Shown here: piece after piece, positions 33,186 to 41,215 of the stretch
Layout: the number at the start of each line of letters is the position of its first letter
Position numbering within the stretch: the first letter of the stretch is position 1
Assembly: GCA_910584575.1 (NCBI GenBank)
Contig: CAJUBG010000028.1
Location: 1-46,954 of the forward strand
DNA from: an uncultured Dorea sp.
GTDB taxonomy: Bacteria; Bacillota; Clostridia; Lachnospirales; Lachnospiraceae
Reading direction: 5' to 3'
DNA length: 46,954 bases
Position numbers and translations under genes: made by a program
The notes under the pieces: model-generated
What the model saw: the letters and a program-made list of their open reading frames with translations, nothing else
What the model was told of the DNA's origin: nothing
Database searches by the model: none

Positions 33186-34196
33186 TTGGACAGGCAGGAT
33201 AAAACCAAGAGAATTTTAGACATTTACATGAGATTATGCGAAGGTAAAGTTATCAATAAATCCGAAGCCTCCAGACATTTCGGCGTTGATGAGCGTTCAA
33301 TTCAACGCGACATTAACGATATCCGAGCATTTCTCTCAGAGAGAAAAGTGTCCGAAATCCCGGACATGCGAGACATTGTCTATGACCGCGCCCATAAAGG
33401 GTTTGTTATGACTGGTCTGGAACAGACATTAATGTCTAACAGCGAAATTCTTGCCGTGAGTAAGATTCTGCTTGAGAGCAGGGCTTTTACGAAAGCAGAG
33501 ATTGATAGAATCCTGGATAAACTTGTCAGTGGCTGCGTTCCCAGAGAAAATATGAAGCTGGTAGCGGATTTAATCTCTAATGAGAAGTTTCATTATGTCG
33601 AAATACACCATGAACCTTACATCAAAGATAAGCTGTGGGAGATTGGCACCGAGATAGAGCAGAGCAACCTTCTTGAAATCGTTTATCAAAAGCAGGATAT
33701 GAACGAGCAGGCTGTTGTGCGGGTAATTCAACCTTTGGCAATCCTGTTTTCGGAGTATTATTTTTATCTGAACGCCTATATTGTAGAGGAGAACGAGAAG
33801 GGGGAGTACGTGCAGAAGTACGACTTCCCTGCTGTTTTCAGGATTGACCGGATTAGGGAGTACAGGCGTGTGGGGCGAAAATTTAAAATCAGGTACAGTG
33901 ACCGGTTTGAGGAGGGGGAATTCCGAAAGCGAATCCAGTTTATGTATATGGGGCGTTTGGTCAAACTGCAATTCAGGTATACTGGCAGCAGTCTTGCGTC
34001 TATTCTGGACAGGCTCCCGACTGCCAGAGTTGTGGCGGAGGATGAAGGCGGATGGATCATTGAGGCGGAAGCCTATGGACGAGGGGTGCTAATGTGGCTA
34101 TTAACCCAGGGAACTATGGTGGAGGTGCTGCGTCCGGAGGCAATGAGAAATGAGATGAAAAAGATGCTTGCAGATATGCTTGCCAAGTATGAATAA
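33186..34196 (+). CDS. Full-length WYL-domain transcriptional regulator
   Basis: 336 aa: HTH (about 1-60) KTKRILDIYMRLCEGKVINKSEASRHFGVDERSIQRDIN, WYL (about 145-235) with LLEIVYQKQDMNEQA, QPLAILFSEYYFYLNAYIV and AVFRIDRIREYRRVG, and WCX (about 240-330). It is a paralogue of the 32344 protein, nearly collinear. It binds DNA and probably a nucleic-acid or small ligand. TTG start with AAAGGAG 8 nt upstream. It has its own promoter and ends at a bidirectional terminator, so it may regulate the neighbouring cluster. Confidence 0.9.
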   Translation: MDRQDKTKRILDIYMRLCEGKVINKSEASRHFGVDERSIQRDINDIRAFLSERKVSEIPDMRDIVYDRAHKGFVMTGLEQTLMSNSEILAVSKILLESRAFTKAEIDRILDKLVSGCVPRENMKLVADLISNEKFHYVEIHHEPYIKDKLWEIGTEIEQSNLLEIVYQKQDMNEQAVVRVIQPLAILFSEYYFYLNAYIVEENEKGEYVQKYDFPAVFRIDRIREYRRVGRKFKIRYSDRFEEGEFRKRIQFMYMGRLVKLQFRYTGSSLASILDRLPTARVVAEDEGGWIIEAEAYGRGVLMWLLTQGTMVEVLRPEAMRNEMKKMLADMLAKYE

Positions 34197-34202
34197 ATAT
34201 AG

Positions 34203-34252
34203 GGCTGTTGTTTTAAGCGAGAATATTTTGCGCTTAAAGCAACAGCCTTTTG
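34203..34252. terminator. Bidirectional terminator between the WYL gene and the LacI-ribokinase gene
   Basis: GGCTGTTGTTTTAAGCG (34203-34219) pairs with CGCTTAAAGCAACAGCC (34231-34247), with TTTT after it on the plus strand. The flanking genes are convergent. Confidence 0.85.
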
Positions 34253-34262
34253 GTAATACCGT

Positions 34263-36197
34263 CTATTTTTCTGTCTGGTTCACTGAAATAGAAAATTTCT
34301 TCTCATACAAATCATACAACATTTCCCTATTCAAAATCGCATTCTGTACCCCTTCCTTTGACACGCTGAAAGAGGCCGCCAATGTAGACAGCTCAATAGC
34401 CTTCTTCATATCACATCCATTGGCAAGCTGCGCGGCAAGACAACTGATAAAGATATCGCTTGCCCCTGTGGAATCCACGGAGGGATAAGGATAAGCGTCA
34501 AAATGCATGGTTCCCTCATGGTTCACATAGATACACCCCTTATCCCCCAGGGTGACGATTACGTTGTGTACGCCCTGAGAAAGCATAGCCTTGGCCTGGC
34601 GTTCTGGTGTGTCCTCGGTGGGACAAAGAACAGCCATTTCCTCCTGGTTTGGAACAAGCAGAAACAAATCCTGCAGGATAGCCGGAGGCAATATCTGAGC
34701 CGGAGAAGGCTTTAATATCACCTTGATATCCATCTGTCCGCAGATTTCAAATATTTTCTCGACAGACGGGAAGGGAATTTCCATCTGCACCAGACAGTAG
34801 AGAACACCGGAAAACAAGGAATGGTTTTCTGTCACGTAAGAGGGGGTAAGGGCGGCGTTGGCGCCTGGGTTGACGACAATCGTATTCCCGCCGTTTCCCT
34901 GTACGGTGATGTAAGCGGTTCCCGTAGGATGGCTGTTGACAAAGGAAACCCCCTGCATATCTACATTTTCGTTGGAAAGCTGTTCATATAGCTGTCTGCC
35001 GTAGGGGTCGATTCCAAGTCTGCCAAGCATATATGCATTGGCGCCGAAACGGCTTACGCCGATTGCCTGGTTCGCGCCCTTCCCGCCGGGCCAGTAATCG
35101 AGATGGGATGCAAGCAGCGTTTCGCCTAAGTGGGGAAGGCGGGGAACCTTCAGTGTAATATCCATATTTAAACTGCCGGCAATGATAATCTTGGTGGCAA
35201 ATTCTTTGTGGGCTTGGATACTTCTGCGCTGTATGAGGCTAAAAGCTGCCGTCTGGGATATGAATGTATTTTTTTCAGCATTAATCTGGGTAAGCAAAAC
35301 ATTGTAAGCTGCCTGGGCCATCTGGGAAATGTCTGTGCGGATTGCAGTCACCGGAGGAAGCAGATGCTCTAATGATAGGGAATCCTCCAGACACAATACC
35401 GATAAATCAGATGGTATCAAGAAATGCTTCCTGTTAGCAATGCAGTAAACCTCCCCTGTCAGATAGGCGTTCTGGCATATTACGCCGTCGATTCCTGCGT
35501 CGGTCAGTTGTTCAAAAGCGGTATGGAAGTCTTTGTCTGAACTTATAATCATGCTGTCGTCAGGAGTGATTCCAAATGAAAGCATGGCCTCACGGTATCC
35601 GGCTGCAAGGTGTTCCAGTACACGGGAACTGGAATCCCCGGAGAGGAGGAGAGCAAGACGCCGGTTATTCTGTTTTAAGAGGACAGTGGTTCCGGTTTTT
35701 GCAATGTTGAAAAAATCACGGTAAACCTGAGGAAACGGAAAATCTGGCGCTTCGCAGTCCATGAGAACAGCGCTTCGCAGTTGCTCATGGCTGTGCTTCA
35801 AGGTGTCGATGCCGTTGTCGGTTTCCGGAAAGTACAGAATTCCTAAGGCGTGTATATCCAGGAAGTGGCGGATTGCCTGTGCTTCAAGGTCGGGCTGATT
35901 CTGGGTGAGATAGAGCGACAGGGTGTAGCGCTCGCCCGCAGCCAAGGTCTGTATATGTTCAGCAAATGATGCAAAAAAAGGAGACCCAAGGGACGGCAGG
36001 ATTACACCGATGGTACGGTTGGATTCCAGCAGCCGGTCACGGACTTTTGCATAGGGTACATACTCATGTTCTTCAATAATCTGTAATACACGCATACGTG
36101 TTTCTTCGCTGATATTCTCGTCTTTATGATTGATGATTCTGGATACGGTAGCGGCAGATACGCCTGCGGCTTTCGCTATGTCGCGGATGGTCATCAT
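34263..36197 (-). CDS. LacI-family regulator fused to a PfkB (ribokinase-like) domain
   Basis: 644 aa. Residues 1-50 are a LacI HTH (TIRDIAKAAGVSAATVSRIIN), about 60-325 a periplasmic-binding-protein-like sensor (RTIGVILPSLGSPFF), and about 335-640 a complete-looking ribokinase fold. The latter has FATKIIIAGSLNMDITLKVPRL, GGKGANQAIG, VIVTLGDKGC and DSTGASDIFIS. The last motif is normally TGAGD; the catalytic-type Asp remains, but the anion-hole Gly is Ser, so activity may be altered. It is divergent from a PfkB kinase, nucleoside hydrolase and transporter operon, which it most likely controls. The start at 36197 follows an AAGGGGA SD; Met2 is an alternative. Confidence 0.85.
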   Translation of the reverse strand: MMTIRDIAKAAGVSAATVSRIINHKDENISEETRMRVLQIIEEHEYVPYAKVRDRLLESNRTIGVILPSLGSPFFASFAEHIQTLAAGERYTLSLYLTQNQPDLEAQAIRHFLDIHALGILYFPETDNGIDTLKHSHEQLRSAVLMDCEAPDFPFPQVYRDFFNIAKTGTTVLLKQNNRRLALLLSGDSSSRVLEHLAAGYREAMLSFGITPDDSMIISSDKDFHTAFEQLTDAGIDGVICQNAYLTGEVYCIANRKHFLIPSDLSVLCLEDSLSLEHLLPPVTAIRTDISQMAQAAYNVLLTQINAEKNTFISQTAAFSLIQRRSIQAHKEFATKIIIAGSLNMDITLKVPRLPHLGETLLASHLDYWPGGKGANQAIGVSRFGANAYMLGRLGIDPYGRQLYEQLSNENVDMQGVSFVNSHPTGTAYITVQGNGGNTIVVNPGANAALTPSYVTENHSLFSGVLYCLVQMEIPFPSVEKIFEICGQMDIKVILKPSPAQILPPAILQDLFLLVPNQEEMAVLCPTEDTPERQAKAMLSQGVHNVIVTLGDKGCIYVNHEGTMHFDAYPYPSVDSTGASDIFISCLAAQLANGCDMKKAIELSTLAASFSVSKEGVQNAILNREMLYDLYEKKFSISVNQTEK

Positions 36198-36265
36198 TTT
36201 TCCCCTTCAAAAACTGTAAGATTTCGCCAAAAAGCAATTTCCATTATTGTACTATTTAAACAAAA

Positions 36266-36287
36266 AAAAATCAAGTCAGTGATTTTT
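36266..36287. promoter_or_regulatory. Inverted repeat, possible LacI-type operator
   Basis: AAAAATCA (36266-36273) and TGATTTTT (36280-36287) flank a 6-nt centre. It lies immediately before the -35 of the divergent operon. A second candidate is the GTAAAC repeat pair near 36340-36353, downstream of the -10. Neither is proved to bind the fusion regulator. Confidence 0.4.
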
Positions 36288-36288
36288 G

Positions 36289-36317
36289 TTGACATAATTT
36301 TAGAACGAATATATAAT
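36289..36317 (+). promoter_or_regulatory. Strong sigma-A promoter of the nucleoside salvage operon
   Basis: TTGACA (36289-36294), 17-nt spacer, TATAAT (36312-36317), both perfect consensus. A strong promoter in this place needs a repressor, which fits the divergent LacI-type gene. Confidence 0.9.
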
Positions 36318-36382
36318 AAACGCAATGAAACAATTTTAGTAAACATGTAAACCAACAAAATGAATAAAAAAGTGAGGTGTGT

Positions 36383-37303
36383 ATGAAGAAAATTGTATTT
36401 AGTTCACTAAACATTGACCGAACCTATCATCTGGATCGGTTCGTACGTCCAGGGGAAACAGTTGCCGTCAGATCTTATTCGGATTCGTGCGGAGGGAAGG
36501 GCTTCAATCTTGCAATGGCAATGGCGAAAGCAGGAGAGGAGATTTTCTTTGCGGGCGCAGTTGGTCCGGACGGACAGGAATTTGAGAAGATTTTCTCGGA
36601 ATATGGGGTAGACGCTTCGTATCTGCGGCATTCTGAGAAGATGTGCGGCCATGCTGTTATTCAGGTGGACGCTTCAGGGCAGAACTGCATCATGATTGTG
36701 GAGGGGGCGAATGGAGACATTTCCCATCAATACATAGATGAGGTTCTGGGGCATTTCAAGGAGGGTGACGTTCTTATCCTGCAGAATGAGATAGGGCATA
36801 TTGATTACCTGATTGAGAGTGCGCACAAGAGGGGGATGAAGGTGGCGTTTAACCCATCCCCTATGAATGAGAAGATTGCAGAGTGCGACCTGTCTCATGT
36901 GGATTATCTGTTCATCAATGAAGGCGAGGGAGAAGTTCTTTCAGGACAGAAGGGGGATGACAGAATCCTCAACGAGCTTCATTCCAGATGGAGTAATCAG
37001 ACGATTATACTGACATTAGGCGAGCGAGGCGCAATTTGCATGACCAGTGACGGAGAGAAGGAGGTGTGTGGAATCTTAAAAACCACGGCGGTTGACACTA
37101 CTGCGGCGGGAGATACCTTTGCCGGATATTTTCTTGCTGAGTACCTAGAGGGCAAGGGGGTAAAAAGAGCCCTTGAGACGGCGGCAGTCGCAAGTGGGAT
37201 AGCGGTTTCGAGAAGCGGGGCAGCCAGGTCTATTCCCTGTAAGGAGGAGGTCTGTTCGGCGGATTTCTCGAAGATAACCGGATTTAAAGAATGGGGTTTA
37301 TAG
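36383..37303 (+). CDS. PfkB-family carbohydrate kinase (ribokinase-like)
   Basis: 306 aa. It has the opening KIVFSSLNIDRTYHLDRFV, GGKGFNLAMAMAKAG, a Mg/ATP block with TIILTLGERG, and the catalytic DTTAAGDTFAGYF, with Ala in place of the usual Gly before AGD. It probably phosphorylates ribose or a related sugar released by the nucleoside hydrolase downstream. The ATG at 36383 has GTGAGGTG upstream; the GTG at 36377 is less suited. First gene of the operon under the 36289 promoter. Confidence 0.88.
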   Translation: MKKIVFSSLNIDRTYHLDRFVRPGETVAVRSYSDSCGGKGFNLAMAMAKAGEEIFFAGAVGPDGQEFEKIFSEYGVDASYLRHSEKMCGHAVIQVDASGQNCIMIVEGANGDISHQYIDEVLGHFKEGDVLILQNEIGHIDYLIESAHKRGMKVAFNPSPMNEKIAECDLSHVDYLFINEGEGEVLSGQKGDDRILNELHSRWSNQTIILTLGERGAICMTSDGEKEVCGILKTTAVDTTAAGDTFAGYFLAEYLEGKGVKRALETAAVASGIAVSRSGAARSIPCKEEVCSADFSKITGFKEWGL

Positions 37304-37352
37304 CTGAATTGAGAGAATAAAATTGAGAGAATAAGGATGAGGTACTTTTAAT

Positions 37353-38432
37353 ATGAAAAAAACGAGTATATCCAAAGAGGAGAGAAGAAGGAGATTATCT
37401 GTCCCCTGTGAGAAGCTTCGCTTGGTGCTGGATACTGACGCGAAAAATGAGATTGACGATCAGTTTGCAATCGCATGGGCGCTTAAATCAACGGACAGGT
37501 TTGACGTGGAGGCGGTTTATGCGGCGCCCTTTTCCCATGATTGTCTGAAGGCAATGTTTACAGGGGAGAAGATCGAGCACGCAGCGGGATTTACCTACGC
37601 CGAAGCGCCAGGGACAGGCATGGAACAGAGTTATGAGGAAATCTGCAAATTGTACGGACTTCTAGGGCTTTCCCACGAAAATAAGGTGTTCCGTGGTTCT
37701 GACGGCTATATTGTAGACCAGGGAGGCGCGGTGGAAAGTGAAGCGGCAAGAGATCTGGTTGACAGGGCGATGAATGGGGAGGGCTTACTCTATGTCGCTG
37801 CCTTTGGGGCGATTACCAACATTGCGTCTGCTATTTTGATAGAGCCTGAGATTGTCAATAAGATTGTGGTGGTATGGCTAGGCGGACAGCCTTTGTATTT
37901 TGACCATGCGCTGGAATTCAATCTTATGCAGGATGTAGCTGCTTCCCAGGTGCTTTTTAACAGCGGTGTTCCGTTGGTCTACATTCCCTGCATGAATGTA
38001 GCGTCCCTGCTTGCGGTGACAGCGGACGAGGTTAAGAGACAGCTTATGGGAAACACGGAGATTGGCGACTATCTTGGCCAGAATGTGCTGGATGCGTTTG
38101 CGAACCCACAGGCTGCTATTTTTGCGGCGGCCATGTACCGGAAAAGCTATCTGCTGCATCGGGAGGATCAGGAGGAGGAGTATCTGAAGCAGTTTCAGAG
38201 TCAGCATGTTGCCTGTTCTCGGATTATTTGGGATGTGGCGACAATCGCATTTTTGAAGAACCCTACCTGGGCGCCGTCTACCCTGGAGACTTCTCCGGTC
38301 TTGAACGATGATCTGACCTGGGGAGAGCCTGACGGTTCAAGACATGAGATACGTGTGGTAAATTACTGTTACAGAGATTTGATTTTTGGGGATCTGTTTG
38401 CCTGCCTGACAGGAAATGGAGAGAGTAGATAA
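37353..38432 (+). CDS. Nucleoside hydrolase (inosine-uridine-preferring type)
   Basis: 359 aa. The calcium-binding start LRLVLDTDAKNEIDDQFAI is the DTDxxxEIDDQ form of the IUNH family, and DHALEFNLMQDV is the later family region. It splits ribonucleosides into base and ribose. It sits between a sugar kinase and a GPH-type transporter, so the three make uptake, cleavage and phosphorylation of ribose. 49 bp after the kinase stop; RBS AGGTAC-like, weak. Confidence 0.9.
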   Translation: MKKTSISKEERRRRLSVPCEKLRLVLDTDAKNEIDDQFAIAWALKSTDRFDVEAVYAAPFSHDCLKAMFTGEKIEHAAGFTYAEAPGTGMEQSYEEICKLYGLLGLSHENKVFRGSDGYIVDQGGAVESEAARDLVDRAMNGEGLLYVAAFGAITNIASAILIEPEIVNKIVVVWLGGQPLYFDHALEFNLMQDVAASQVLFNSGVPLVYIPCMNVASLLAVTADEVKRQLMGNTEIGDYLGQNVLDAFANPQAAIFAAAMYRKSYLLHREDQEEEYLKQFQSQHVACSRIIWDVATIAFLKNPTWAPSTLETSPVLNDDLTWGEPDGSRHEIRVVNYCYRDLIFGDLFACLTGNGESR

Positions 38433-38449
38433 AATTAGGAGAAAATGTT

Positions 38450-39814
38450 ATGAATAATAAAATAAAAACAGTCACGGCGGATGTGACAAAGAGTGAAATC
38501 TTCCATTTTGGAATGTTGGGTGTGGCACAGTGTATTATGTTTCAGCTTTGGAATGGCCAGATGATGTATTTCTACACGGATATATTCATGCTTGCGCCCA
38601 TGTTTATATCCGGAATGTTTCTTGTAGCAAGAGTTTGGGACGGTGTCAACGACCCTATGATTGGGCTTGTAATTGAACGGACAAGGACAAAGTACGGAAG
38701 ATTCAAGAATGCGATGCTGTTCGCCCCGTTACCCTTGGCGATAGCGCTGGTGCTGAACTTTACGGTGCCCTCCTTAGGGAAAACGGGGAATATGATTTAT
38801 GCAGTTGTTACATATATTCTGTTCGGTATGATTTACACTACGATTGATGTGTCTTATTTTAGTCTGCCGACTGTCATGACCGATAAGCCGGAAAAGCGTG
38901 CGACGATGTTTGGAATCGGAAGGCTCTGTACAGGTATGACGACCACGATTGCCGGTATTCTCATTATCCCTTGTGTGACCATGCTTGGAAAGGGAGATAT
39001 GAAGAAGGGATATTTTTTGACAGCAATCGTGTTTGGCGTGGTATCCTGTGTGCTGTATTTGTTGAATGTAAGGCAGGTTCACGAGAGAAGTATTGTCGAT
39101 AAACCGAAGTTTAACTTTGGGACGACTATGAAAGCAATCGGGAAGAATAAGCCGCTTTTGATGGTTATGATATTTGGATTTGTTTTACAACTGGTTTCTG
39201 TGGGAAAATCCAGCCTGAATATGTACTATGCGACTTATAATCTTGGGAATGTCCAGCTTGTTGCGATTGTAGGTCTGGCGGGTGTACCAGGAATGCTTTT
39301 GGGTTCAGCAGTAGCCCCGGCGCTGATTAAGAAATTTGAGGCAAAGTATGTAGCCGTAGGATTGAACATTATGTTTTTCTTAGATTCCTTGTTCCTGTTC
39401 TTCTTCGAGAATAATGCAGTAGCGCTTTTCATCAACAATCTGTTTTTCTTGTTTTATGTGGGCGCAGGAATGGTAATTGTTTCAACGATGACTGCGGAAA
39501 CAATTGAGTATGCAGAGCTTAAAATAGGACAGAGAAATGAAGGGTTTATCACTTCTACGCAGACGTTTATCTCCAAGCTTGCGGTGGCGATTGCAAATTC
39601 AAGCGTACTGGCATTGATTGCGGCTCTTGGGTATATTCCGAACCAGACGCAGGCTGAGGGGACGCTGAAAGCATTTTTCTATATGGAATCTATCATTCCA
39701 GGAATTATAGGAATATTGGCGTGTATCCCTATGCTTATCTATCCCCTGACGAAGAAGGAGTATGCTAAGATTACGGAGGAACTGAAGGCGCGCAGGGGAG
39801 AGAGCGCGGAATAG
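38450..39814 (+). CDS. GPH-family cation symporter (MelB-like), probable nucleoside or glycoside uptake
   Basis: 454 aa with twelve membrane segments. The early motif RVWDGVNDPMIGLVIERTRTKYGRFK is the GPH (glycoside-pentoside-hexuronide) signature. It imports a sugar-like compound with Na+ or H+. Given the nucleoside hydrolase and kinase before it, nucleoside uptake is likely, though unproven. AGGAGAAA precedes the ATG. It is the last gene of the operon. Confidence 0.88.
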   Translation: MNNKIKTVTADVTKSEIFHFGMLGVAQCIMFQLWNGQMMYFYTDIFMLAPMFISGMFLVARVWDGVNDPMIGLVIERTRTKYGRFKNAMLFAPLPLAIALVLNFTVPSLGKTGNMIYAVVTYILFGMIYTTIDVSYFSLPTVMTDKPEKRATMFGIGRLCTGMTTTIAGILIIPCVTMLGKGDMKKGYFLTAIVFGVVSCVLYLLNVRQVHERSIVDKPKFNFGTTMKAIGKNKPLLMVMIFGFVLQLVSVGKSSLNMYYATYNLGNVQLVAIVGLAGVPGMLLGSAVAPALIKKFEAKYVAVGLNIMFFLDSLFLFFFENNAVALFINNLFFLFYVGAGMVIVSTMTAETIEYAELKIGQRNEGFITSTQTFISKLAVAIANSSVLALIAALGYIPNQTQAEGTLKAFFYMESIIPGIIGILACIPMLIYPLTKKEYAKITEELKARRGESAE

Positions 39815-39865
39815 GTCTTGAAAATTGGGATTTTGAAAAAAATTGTAAAAAAATAAAAAAAGTAC

Positions 39866-39894
39866 TTGCTTATTTAGAATGAGTTTGCTATAAT
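39866..39894 (+). promoter_or_regulatory. tRNA-Glu promoter
   Basis: TTGCTT (39866-39871), 17-nt spacer, TATAAT (39889-39894), 30 bp upstream of the tRNA. Confidence 0.8.
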
Positions 39895-39924
39895 AAGCAA
39901 GTACGAAATGAACAAGTTAATTAC

Positions 39925-39996
39925 GGCTCCATGGTCAAGCGGTCAAGACGCTAGCCTCTCACGCTGGAATCAGGGGTTCGATTCCCCTTGGAGTCA
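39925..39996 (+). tRNA. tRNA-Glu (CTC anticodon)
   Basis: 72 nt. Acceptor GGCTCCA/TGGAGTC is a 7-bp stem with one G-T pair. The anticodon loop CTCTCAC in the GCTAGC...GCTGG arm gives CTC, and the T-arm is GGGGTTCGATTCCCC. No CCA is encoded. It is followed by a terminator. Confidence 0.93.
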
Positions 39997-40000
39997 CTGA

Positions 40001-40039
40001 AAATTCCTCTTGAAGAATAATCTTTGAGAGGAATTTTTT
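40001..40039 (+). terminator. Terminator after tRNA-Glu
   Basis: AAATTCCTCT (40001-40010) pairs with AGAGGAATTT (40027-40036), followed by a T-run. Confidence 0.9.
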
Positions 40040-40073
40040 TAATTATAGCACATGCTTTCTATAAATTCTATCA

Positions 40074-40102
40074 TTGTTTTTTCCGTCGATATGATATATA
40101 AT
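40074..40102 (+). promoter_or_regulatory. Promoter of the fba gene
   Basis: TTGTTT (40074-40079), 17-nt spacer, TATAAT (40097-40102). Confidence 0.75.
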
Positions 40103-40178
40103 AGGACATAGTGAAAATTATAACATGCCAGGAGATGCCGAAGCATCTGGAAGGGCAGAAGGAATTGGAGGAATTAAT

Positions 40179-41042
40179 ATGTTAGTATCAGCAAAAGAGA
40201 TGCTTGAAAAAGCAGTTGCAGGCCACTATGCAGTAGGACAGTTCAACATCAACAACCTTGAGTGGACGAAAGCAATCCTGACAGCAGCCGAGGAGACAAA
40301 GTCACCGGTAATCTTAGGTGTATCCGAGGGCGCAGGAAAGTACATGACCGGCTTTAAGACAGTACAGGACATGGTAGCCGCTATGGTTGAGGAGATGGGA
40401 ATCACTGTTCCGGTGGCTACACATCTTGACCACGGTTCCTACGATGGATGTAAGAAGTGTATCGAGGCAGGCTTCACATCTATCATGTTTGACGGCTCTA
40501 AGTACCCAATCGAAGAAAATGTTGCCAAGACAAAAGAATTGATTGAGATCTGCCGTGAGAAGGGAATGTCCTTAGAGGCAGAGGTAGGCGCAATCGGCGG
40601 AGAAGAAGACGGCGTTGTCGGACAGGGCGAGTGTGCAGATCCGAATGAATGTAAGATGATCGCTGACCTTGGCGTGGACATGCTGGCAGCAGGTATCGGT
40701 AATATCCATGGCAAATATCCTGAGAACTGGGCTGGACTCAGCTTCGACACACTGGATGCTATCCAGAAGCTTACAGGAGATATGCCGTTAGTTCTTCATG
40801 GCGGTACAGGAATTCCGGACGACATGATTAAGAAGGCAATCGACCTTGGCGTTGCTAAGATTAACGTTAATACAGAGTGTCAGCTTGTGTTTGCGGACGC
40901 TACCCGTGAGTACATTGAGGCTGGAAAAGACCGCGAAGGCAAGGGCTTCGATCCTCGTAAGCTGCTTAAGCCTGGTTATGAAGCAATCATCGCAAAGGTT
41001 AAGGAGAAGATGGAATTATTCGGTTCTGTTGGGAAAGCGTAA
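40179..41042 (+). CDS. fba: Class II fructose-1,6-bisphosphate aldolase
   Basis: 287 aa. It cleaves fructose-1,6-bisphosphate in glycolysis and uses zinc. Family blocks are AVGQFNINNLEWTKAIL, HLDHGSYDGCKKCIEAGFTSIMFDGS (metal His and catalytic Asp), EAEVGAIGGEEDG, and LHGGTGIPDDMIKKAIDLGVAKINVNTE. The start at 40179 has GGAGGAA upstream; the in-frame open region from 40125 has no SD. It has its own strong promoter and is followed by the glutamine synthetase gene. Confidence 0.96.
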   Translation: MLVSAKEMLEKAVAGHYAVGQFNINNLEWTKAILTAAEETKSPVILGVSEGAGKYMTGFKTVQDMVAAMVEEMGITVPVATHLDHGSYDGCKKCIEAGFTSIMFDGSKYPIEENVAKTKELIEICREKGMSLEAEVGAIGGEEDGVVGQGECADPNECKMIADLGVDMLAAGIGNIHGKYPENWAGLSFDTLDAIQKLTGDMPLVLHGGTGIPDDMIKKAIDLGVAKINVNTECQLVFADATREYIEAGKDREGKGFDPRKLLKPGYEAIIAKVKEKMELFGSVGKA

Positions 41043-41060
41043 GAAGTAAGAATTTTTTAC

Positions 41061-41089
41061 TTGCCTTTTTCAGAGGATTGAGGTATACT
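41061..41089 (+). promoter_or_regulatory. Promoter of the glutamine synthetase leader
   Basis: TTGCCT (41061-41066), 17-nt spacer, TATACT (41084-41089). A weak AGTAA/TTACT hairpin (about 41046-41062) overlaps its -35 and may end fba transcription. Confidence 0.65.
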
Positions 41090-41107
41090 AACAGGCGTAG
41101 AGAGAAC

Positions 41108-41143
41108 AAAGGCGTTCCGACCGGAGGTCGGGGTGCCTTTTCT
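41108..41143 (+). terminator. Terminator-like hairpin in the glnN leader (possible attenuator)
   Basis: AAAGGC pairs with GCCTTT (41108-41113 with 41135-41140), and the inner stem CCGACC (41117-41122) pairs with GGTCGG (41126-41131), followed by TCTT. It begins about 12 nt after the predicted transcription start and lies about 75 nt before the gene. A later TCAACT...AGTTGA pairing (41149-41186) could be part of a leader fold. Confidence 0.55.
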
Positions 41144-41215
41144 TAATGTCAACTTGCTTTCCCATTTGCATTGCGGAATTGAGTTGATGCATTTCAAGAA
41201 AGGAATGATAAACAT

